A DNA stretch of 9,612 bases from positions 1 through 9,612 of the forward strand of contig DAOUUD010000053.1 of NCBI GenBank assembly GCA_030668345.1. The letters run 5' to 3'. Positions 5,257 through 9,612 of this stretch are shown here, piece after piece. Within the stretch, counting starts at the first letter, position 1, and every line of letters begins with the position of its first letter. The position numbers and the translations under genes were made by a program. The notes under the pieces are model-generated. The model was not told where the DNA came from. It saw only the letters and a program-made list of their open reading frames with translations, and did no database searches. The DNA is from Candidatus Cloacimonadota bacterium. Its GTDB lineage: Bacteria; Cloacimonadota; Cloacimonadia; Cloacimonadales; TCS61.

Positions 5257-6957
5257 ATGTTGAGTTTTACGAAATCCCGATTTTCGGGGAAAAAGTTATT
5301 TTTTGTAATCAGTTTTTTGATTTTTGCACTACTGCTTTCAGCAAATGTGCTGGAGCAGTTCGAGGAGTTTAAAAGAGATATTTCACGGCAAACGGAACAG
5401 TGGCAGGGAACCCATCAATCAAACAGAAATTCACGTGATTATCAGATTGGAGATACAAATGTTTTCTGGTCGTGGAATCTGACCGTGATGCCTCCACTCT
5501 GGATACAGGTTCCTTCAACCTGTCGTGCAGTGGGAGATCATTGTTATATCTTTGTTGCAGATAACCAATGGAATGTGCATATGGATCAGGCAGACATAGA
5601 TATCATATTACCCTATCTGGAAGATTATACAATGAATTCCACAGAATATGGCGTAATAGAAATGGATGAGTTACTTTTTGGTCCCATTCCCGATGAACTC
5701 GATAACGATCCTAAAATTATTGTTTTTTATTCTGAACTCGGTTCATTCATGGGAACGTCATTTGATGGCTATTTCAGTGCTTACAATCAAGTAACGGAAC
5801 AACAAGCCCAGCAGATGAACCCGCCCGGACACAGTAACGAATGTGAAATGATCTATATGACATGTTTCCCATTAAATCCTACCGATCCTATCAGGATATC
5901 TGTTCTGGCACACGAGCTGGAGCATATGATTCACTGGCTTGGCGATATAAACGAAGACACATGGGTTGATGAAGGTTGTGCTGAATTGGCAATGGTGTAT
6001 TTTGGTCTGCCAGATCCAATCGTACAGTTTCCAAGTAATCCAGACAATACGCTTACGTTCTGGGATCAGGAATTTGCAGATTATGTGAAAGTTATGCTTT
6101 TTTTTACTTACCTGGAAGAACATTTTGATACACCTGCAGATAGTTTGATCAAAGATATTGTATCTGAACCTGCAAACAGTATTGCCGGTATAACCAATCA
6201 ATTGATCGAAAATGGATATACCATTCCTTTTGAAGCAATCTTCGTTAATTGGACAATCGCTAATTTCCTGGATGATCCTGATGTTGGCAGTGGACAATAC
6301 AATTATGAAAGTCTAGACTTACCGAACTTCAGTGCTGTTTATACCCATTCTGCCTATCCTGCAGGAAATAATGGCAGCGTAAATGCCTGGGCTACAGATT
6401 ACATACGGCTTTATCCGGCAGATGGCAATCTGGAACTTGATCTTACAACCAGTTTACCGATCAGTTTGGGTGCGATCCGCATCGGGAATGCAGGAATTAC
6501 ATCCACTGTTGATACTTATATTGTTTCTGGTACCTGGAATGGTGTGCTTCCCGAATTAACGGAAGATTACAGCCAGATGATACTGGTTTTTTCTAATAAT
6601 GGTTATAGTGATGTTACCTATACATATTCCATTGCAGAAGTAATTTCGGATGTAGAGCAAGAGTTATTGAATGTACCCGTGTCATTGTCCAATCATCCCA
6701 ATCCGTTCAATCCTTCTACAACGATCTCATTTAATCTCACCGCAGAGGATTCTGAAGACGCAGAGATTTCTATATATAATATGAAAGGGCAGAAGATAAA
6801 ATCATTCCCAATTTCCCAATTCTCCAATTCTCCAGTTCACCAAATAACCTGGAACGGTACCGATGAATCCGACAAACCCGTCTCATCCGGAATATATTTC
6901 TACAAATTAAGATCAGGAGACATTGAAATTTCGAAGAAAATGTTGTTGATTAAATAA
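5257..6957 (+). CDS. Secreted zinc metalloprotease (HExxH gluzincin) with type IX sorting domain
   Basis: The protein has 566 residues from ATG 5257. Residues 1-29 form a signal peptide: a basic stretch to K13, then LFFVISFLIFALLLSA. The catalytic domain carries H219-E220-x-x-H223 in LAHELEHMIHW, and WVDEGCAE, where E239 is the likely third zinc ligand. That arrangement resembles the M30 hyicolysin-like and related gluzincin peptidases; E220 would be the general base. Residues about 370-460 look like a beta-rich accessory domain. Residues about 472-566 are a FlgD-like, T9SS type A-style sorting domain: HPNPFNPSTTISFNL, AEISIYNMKGQKI, ITWNGTDESDKPVSSGIYFYKL and the basic end SKKMLLIK. It is probably exported by Sec, then moved across the outer membrane and released or attached. 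A repetitive linker at 6805-6837 interrupts the sorting domain. Peptide substrates are unknown. The upstream hairpin suggests a transcript separate from the kinase genes. Confidence 0.88.
   Translation: MLSFTKSRFSGKKLFFVISFLIFALLLSANVLEQFEEFKRDISRQTEQWQGTHQSNRNSRDYQIGDTNVFWSWNLTVMPPLWIQVPSTCRAVGDHCYIFVADNQWNVHMDQADIDIILPYLEDYTMNSTEYGVIEMDELLFGPIPDELDNDPKIIVFYSELGSFMGTSFDGYFSAYNQVTEQQAQQMNPPGHSNECEMIYMTCFPLNPTDPIRISVLAHELEHMIHWLGDINEDTWVDEGCAELAMVYFGLPDPIVQFPSNPDNTLTFWDQEFADYVKVMLFFTYLEEHFDTPADSLIKDIVSEPANSIAGITNQLIENGYTIPFEAIFVNWTIANFLDDPDVGSGQYNYESLDLPNFSAVYTHSAYPAGNNGSVNAWATDYIRLYPADGNLELDLTTSLPISLGAIRIGNAGITSTVDTYIVSGTWNGVLPELTEDYSQMILVFSNNGYSDVTYTYSIAEVISDVEQELLNVPVSLSNHPNPFNPSTTISFNLTAEDSEDAEISIYNMKGQKIKSFPISQFSNSPVHQITWNGTDESDKPVSSGIYFYKLRSGDIEISKKMLLIK
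6805..6837 (+). repeat. Short tandem-like linker repeat inside the sorting domain
   Basis: Four similar units begin at 6805, 6813, 6822 and 6830 (TTCCCAAT, TTCCCAATT, CTCCAATT, CTCCAGTT). They encode the Pro/Ser/Asn-rich FPISQFSNSPV (residues 517-527) between two strands of the FlgD-like domain. The period is 8-9 bases and so out of codon register, which suggests the DNA rather than the protein is what repeats. Confidence 0.6.
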
Positions 6958-6965
6958 TTATGAAT

Positions 6966-7010
6966 TCACCTTTAGCTCCTCTCTTGAGATTAAGAGAGGG
7001 GTTGGGGTGA
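6966..7010. repeat. Long imperfect palindrome, REP-like element
   Basis: The inner stem pairs 6974-6985 with 6992-7003: twelve pairs including two G-T, with loop GAGATT. The outer stem pairs TCACC (6966-6970) with GGTGA (7006-7010), separated by a small internal loop. The motif (CTCTCTT, AAGAGAGG, then GGTTGGGGTGAG) resembles the short intergenic palindromes scattered in many Bacteroidetes-related genomes; that is recall, not a search. It lies directly after the protease stop and could also terminate or stabilise its mRNA, but no T-run follows. Confidence 0.6.
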
Positions 7011-7025
7011 GTTTGATAGGTTAAA

Positions 7026-7274
7026 ATGAAAATAATTTATTACTTATTCACTCTACTCATCGGAGCTGCCTGTGGATGGCTCTTTTATAAATTTATCGGC
7101 TGCCGCAGTGGTGGCTGACCGATCACTTCCAACGTTTGGTCAAGCGTTATACTGGGTGCTTTATTCGGTTATCTGCTCTTATCACCGATTGTAGATCACT
7201 ATTTGAAAAAAAACGTTTCCAAGCAACGGATAGATATTGAACAAAATGATCAGAAAAATAACGGAGAAAGATAG
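7026..7274 (+). CDS. Candidate selenoprotein, DUF6132-like small membrane protein with in-frame TGA
   Basis: Reading from ATG 7026 to TAG 7272-7274 gives 82 residues with one internal TGA (7116-7118, codon 31). Both sides of the TGA make one sensible protein: a membrane segment at 3-24 (IIYYLFTLLIGAACGWLFYKF), the motif GCRSGG-U-PITSN (25-36), a second membrane segment at about 40-56 (SVILGALFGYLLLSPIV) and a charged tail. DUF6132 members, as I recall them, have GCxxGxCPITSNP between two helices, so the TGA replaces the second conserved Cys and C26/U31 would be a Cys-x4-Sec pair. A SECIS-like hairpin follows. TGA works as a stop elsewhere here (asd), so a changed genetic code is unlikely. A weak AGG Shine-Dalgarno lies at 7018-7020. 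The frame overlaps the GNAT start. The function of DUF6132 is unknown; a thiol/selenol redox or sulfur/selenium role is a guess. The alternative is a point-mutated pseudogene. Confidence 0.75.
7116..7158 (+). promoter_or_regulatory. Bacterial SECIS element following the UGA
   Basis: Positions 7131-7137 (AACGUUU) pair with 7142-7148 (AAGCGUU): seven consecutive pairs with one U-G, closed by the tetraloop GGUC (7138-7141). The lower part can continue with CC 7129-7130 to GG 7154-7155 and CAC 7124-7126 to GUG 7156-7158 through bulges. The first loop G is 20 bases after the UGA. In E. coli fdhF, as I remember it, the SelB-binding hairpin also has a GGUC loop and begins it 19 bases after the UGA. 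A competing fold exists (UGACC 7116-7120 with GGUCA 7138-7142). A U at the place of the fdhF bulge (U7135) is in a wobble pair here rather than free. Confidence 0.7.
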
Positions 7275-8133
7275 AGTCCGTGTGATCGATATCGCTTCCA
7301 AAATATGGGAAGGTGACGATTACATAAGTTTTGTCTTTGATGAATGGGTAAACGATCCTGACGGCAATTTCGCTGGTTTGTGGGAAAATAATAAACTGGT
7401 CGGTTTTGGCAGATTAAAGTTCCTTACTCCTACCGATGTCTGGCTGGAAGGCTTGCGTAAAGACCCGGATAGTGATGCCAAAGGTGTGGGGAAAAAACTT
7501 TCTCAGTATTATTACAATTACTTACAGGGAAAGAAAATAACTTCTATAAGATTTTCTACTTATTTTGATAATATTGCTTCCATAAAGTTGAATGAGAAAT
7601 CAGGTTTTAAAAAAGTGTTTACCCTGTCTTTAAAATCTCTGAAACTGACTGAAATGAAAAAAAATATCTCTGCAAAAATCACCTCTGAAATAGATTTTAA
7701 CAGTGTGAAAAAGTTTGTAGAAAATTCGTCTTATCTTCAAAAGAGTAATCACTTTATCGGGAAAGGTTGGGTTACTCATAAATATTCTGAAAAGCTTCTG
7801 AGAACATTCTTTGATGATAGTAATATCGTTGTGTGGCTGGAAGAGGGATCAATAAAAGGTGCAGGAATCTGGTCGAAGGTAAATTATCCTGATGTTTTCT
7901 GGATAAGTTTCCTGGAAGCAGATAATTTCGAGATATTCACTGGCTTGAAAGACTATTTCAACCTACTGGGCAGAAATATGGGAAAAGATCACTTTGAAAT
8001 TTTGATTCCTGATACTAAGTTGAAAGAATTTTGTAACAGAGCAGGATTTGAAAGTTGGGAACAGGAAAACGATTTCTTGCTTTATGAATTGCCGCAAGAA
8101 CTGATTAAAAAAATAACTTCCGTGAGAGCTTAA
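7246..8133 (+). CDS. GNAT-family N-acetyltransferase
   Basis: The 295-residue protein from ATG 7246 would transfer an acetyl group from acetyl-CoA to an amine; the acceptor is unknown. The N-terminal half (about 1-135) is a GNAT domain: IRKITEKDRVRVIDIASKIW, the strand LVGFGRLKFLTPTDVWLEGLRKDP, the pyrophosphate-binding loop DAKGVGKKLSQ (77-87) and NIASIKLNEKSGFKKVF (109-125), the usual last helix and strand. The C-terminal half (about 140-295) has no clear motif; its strand-helix pattern, ending in NRAGFESWEQENDFLLYEL, may be a degenerate second GNAT fold. An in-frame TTG at 7237 would add three residues, but ATG is preferred. No good Shine-Dalgarno precedes it, and the start lies 29 bases inside the candidate selenoprotein frame, so translation may be coupled to readthrough of the UGA. 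The next gene follows with no gap. Confidence 0.85.
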   Translation: MIRKITEKDRVRVIDIASKIWEGDDYISFVFDEWVNDPDGNFAGLWENNKLVGFGRLKFLTPTDVWLEGLRKDPDSDAKGVGKKLSQYYYNYLQGKKITSIRFSTYFDNIASIKLNEKSGFKKVFTLSLKSLKLTEMKKNISAKITSEIDFNSVKKFVENSSYLQKSNHFIGKGWVTHKYSEKLLRTFFDDSNIVVWLEEGSIKGAGIWSKVNYPDVFWISFLEADNFEIFTGLKDYFNLLGRNMGKDHFEILIPDTKLKEFCNRAGFESWEQENDFLLYELPQELIKKITSVRA

Positions 8134-9387
8134 TTGATCCCCAGAAACTTGCAGCTTTATAAATTCTCTGCTTATGGATTTCTGAAAAATCTGCGTTTTT
8201 TCGATGCCTTTATTTTGCTGTTTTTCAGGCAGCAGGGAATAACTTTTCTGCAGATCGGAACGCTCATTTCGATACGAGAAATATCCATCACCATCCTGGA
8301 AATCCCCACTGGATTAATTGCCGATTGCTATGGTCGCAGAAACTCCATGATCTTTTCATTTTTATCGTACATTCTTTCATTTTCCATTTTCTTCTTTTTC
8401 CCTAAATTCGGTTTTTATGCAATTGCCATGGTTCTTTTTGGAATGGGGGAAGCATTTCGCAGTGGTACCCACAAAGCAATGATTCTGGAATATTTAAAGC
8501 AGAAAAATATCACACACCTGAAGGTGGAATATTATGGATTCACCCGCAGCTGGTCGCAAATGGGATCAGCCCTGGCTGCTTTGATAGCCGGAGCTATCGT
8601 AATTTATTCCGGTGAATACAAGTTTATATTTCTGGGTTCTATCATTCCATATTTCTTTGCACTTTTCCTGATGATATCCTATCCAAAAGAATTGGACGGA
8701 TTTATTGAGAAGAAAAAACATCCCAATCTGATAAAAGAAGTGATCATCAATATTGGCAATACTACACGTGATTTTGCAGGTATTTTCAAAAACCCAAAAC
8801 TGAGAAAAGCGCTTATAAATTCTACTCTTTTCGATGGATTATTCAAAACAGTGAAAGATTATATCCAGCCTATTCTGAAAGCTTTTGCCATATCTGCTCC
8901 GATGTTCCTTTTTTTAAAAGATAAAAGAGATACCATCATCATTGCTGTAGTATACTTTTTACTTTTCCTTTTGACATCTTTTGCCTCCAGGAATGCGCAA
9001 AGATTCAGGAATAAATTCGCGTCTTTAGCCGGTGCCATAAATTGGAGTTTCGTAGTTGGTCTTATCTTCATTTTGCTGGCGGGTATTTTCTACCTTCAAA
9101 ACTTATTGTCAGTGACAATTATCTGTTTTATTCTGCTTTATATTTTTCAGAACATTCGCCGTCCGATGAATGTGGCTTTTATCAGCGAGATCATTCCATC
9201 CCGTGTAATGGCATCGGGATTATCTGTCGAATCACAGTTGAAAACTATTATTATAGCTGTTTTCTCGCCTTTAATGGGATTACTGGCAGACAAGTTCGGA
9301 ATTGGGATTGCATTATTATTATTAACTTCCTTGACATTATTAGTTTTTCCACTGATTAGGGTAACCGAAAAAAATAGTTCTTTATAA
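8134..9387 (+). CDS. Major facilitator superfamily transporter
   Basis: This 417-residue inner-membrane protein is built of repeated hydrophobic segments, about twelve by eye, with a charged central cytoplasmic loop near 184-225 (YPKELDGFIEKKKHPN). MFS motif A, GLIADCYGRR, is at 60-69 with Asp64, after the second helix. FGMGEAFRSGTHKAMILEYL (102-121) is typical of a subgroup of uncharacterised bacterial MFS proteins. A motif-A-like GLLADKFGIG at 382-391 marks the second half, as expected for a duplicated fold. The substrate cannot be told. The start is TTG on the base after the GNAT stop, with GAGAG at 8124-8128 as Shine-Dalgarno; TTG 8149 is the next option and the first in-frame ATG is far inside helix two. 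The zero spacing implies co-translation with the acetyltransferase. Confidence 0.88.
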   Translation: MIPRNLQLYKFSAYGFLKNLRFFDAFILLFFRQQGITFLQIGTLISIREISITILEIPTGLIADCYGRRNSMIFSFLSYILSFSIFFFFPKFGFYAIAMVLFGMGEAFRSGTHKAMILEYLKQKNITHLKVEYYGFTRSWSQMGSALAALIAGAIVIYSGEYKFIFLGSIIPYFFALFLMISYPKELDGFIEKKKHPNLIKEVIINIGNTTRDFAGIFKNPKLRKALINSTLFDGLFKTVKDYIQPILKAFAISAPMFLFLKDKRDTIIIAVVYFLLFLLTSFASRNAQRFRNKFASLAGAINWSFVVGLIFILLAGIFYLQNLLSVTIICFILLYIFQNIRRPMNVAFISEIIPSRVMASGLSVESQLKTIIIAVFSPLMGLLADKFGIGIALLLLTSLTLLVFPLIRVTEKNSSL

Positions 9388-9414
9388 AAAAGTTATCCTA
9401 AATCAAGGAGAATT

Positions 9415-9612
9415 ATGCTCAAAGATCTTATTTTAAAAAACCGCAGTTATCGCAGGTTTTTCCAGGATGAAAAGATAGATACAAAAACGCTGAAAGAATT
9501 AATCGATCTTGCTCGATTTACAGCTACTGCTGCCAATCTACAATCACTTAGATTCATGCTTATCAATACTTCAAAAGATAGCAAAAAAGTTTTTTGCTGT
9601 CTAAAATGGGCA
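9415..9612 (+). CDS. Nitroreductase-family protein, N-terminal part
   Basis: The frame runs from ATG 9415 to the window end without a stop, giving 66 residues of a flavoprotein that normally has about 170-200. KNRSYRRFFQDEKID (8-22) and LIDLARFTATAANLQSLRF (29-47) match the FMN-phosphate-binding start and the following helix of the family, with R10, R14 and N41 at the usual places; VFCCLKWA (59-66) is where members read V-F-x-x-L-x-W-A. Such enzymes use FMN and NAD(P)H to reduce nitro compounds, quinones or related substrates; the true one is unknown. A strong AAGGAG Shine-Dalgarno lies at 9405-9410, four bases before the ATG. It starts 27 bases after the MFS gene and is probably in the same transcript. 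C-terminal features, including possible ferredoxin domains, cannot be judged. Confidence 0.9.
   Translation, partial: MLKDLILKNRSYRRFFQDEKIDTKTLKELIDLARFTATAANLQSLRFMLINTSKDSKKVFCCLKWA

Noticed and set aside
7116..7118. TGA read as tryptophan or glycine by a variant genetic code
   Set aside because: TGA ends the asd gene at 3348-3350, no other gene here needs an internal TGA, and the family has Cys at this position. A SECIS-like hairpin follows.
7026..7118. A 30-residue protein ending at the TGA, or a dead gene
   Set aside because: The frame, second membrane helix and PITSN motif continue intact after the TGA. A sequencing error or fresh mutation cannot be fully excluded, but does not explain the hairpin.
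9042..9359. A 105-codon + strand frame inside the MFS gene
   Set aside because: It overlaps the transporter in another frame and shows no domain or ribosome site.

Overview
The window reads as a piece of a chromosome from an uncultured member of the FCB superphylum, most likely Cloacimonadota or a close relative. The main reason is the secreted protease at 5257-6957. Its C-terminus has the NPFNPSTTI opening, FlgD-like fold and KKMLLIK end that mark type IX-style sorting domains in that group. Supporting signs are the low to moderate GC, an aspartate-pathway cluster of bacterial type, and a G/C-rich palindrome of a kind common in such genomes. All supported genes are on the + strand. The genus cannot be fixed from the sequence alone.

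Layout. Positions 1-985 are a very AT-rich restriction-modification block. It holds the C-terminal end of a protein with a degenerate staphylococcal-nuclease-like domain (probably the tail of the cognate methyltransferase) and a MjaI-family restriction endonuclease. At about 1057 the base composition changes and an amino-acid biosynthesis cluster begins: a LysN/MocR-type PLP aminotransferase, aspartate-semialdehyde dehydrogenase (asd) and a DapG-like aspartokinase that overlaps asd by four bases. Together they run the first steps from aspartate towards diaminopimelate/lysine and threonine. Next come a small secreted helical protein of unknown function, a hairpin, and a secreted zinc metalloprotease with a type IX sorting domain.

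Positions 6958-7274 hold the most interesting item. A long imperfect palindrome is followed by a short membrane-protein frame at 7026-7274 that resembles the DUF6132 family. The frame is interrupted by one in-frame TGA exactly where this family has the second Cys of its GCxxGxCPITSN motif. Directly downstream is a 7-bp hairpin with a GGUC tetraloop, at nearly the same distance from the UGA as the GGUC loop of the E. coli fdhF SECIS. The simplest reading is a selenoprotein (Cys-to-Sec form of DUF6132) with a bacterial SECIS, which ordinary gene calling would miss.

The last part is a tight same-strand run: a GNAT-family acetyltransferase whose start overlaps the selenoprotein frame, an MFS transporter that begins on the base after its stop, and the N-terminal part of a nitroreductase cut by the window end. 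No tRNA, rRNA, CRISPR array, transposase or minus-strand gene is supported.
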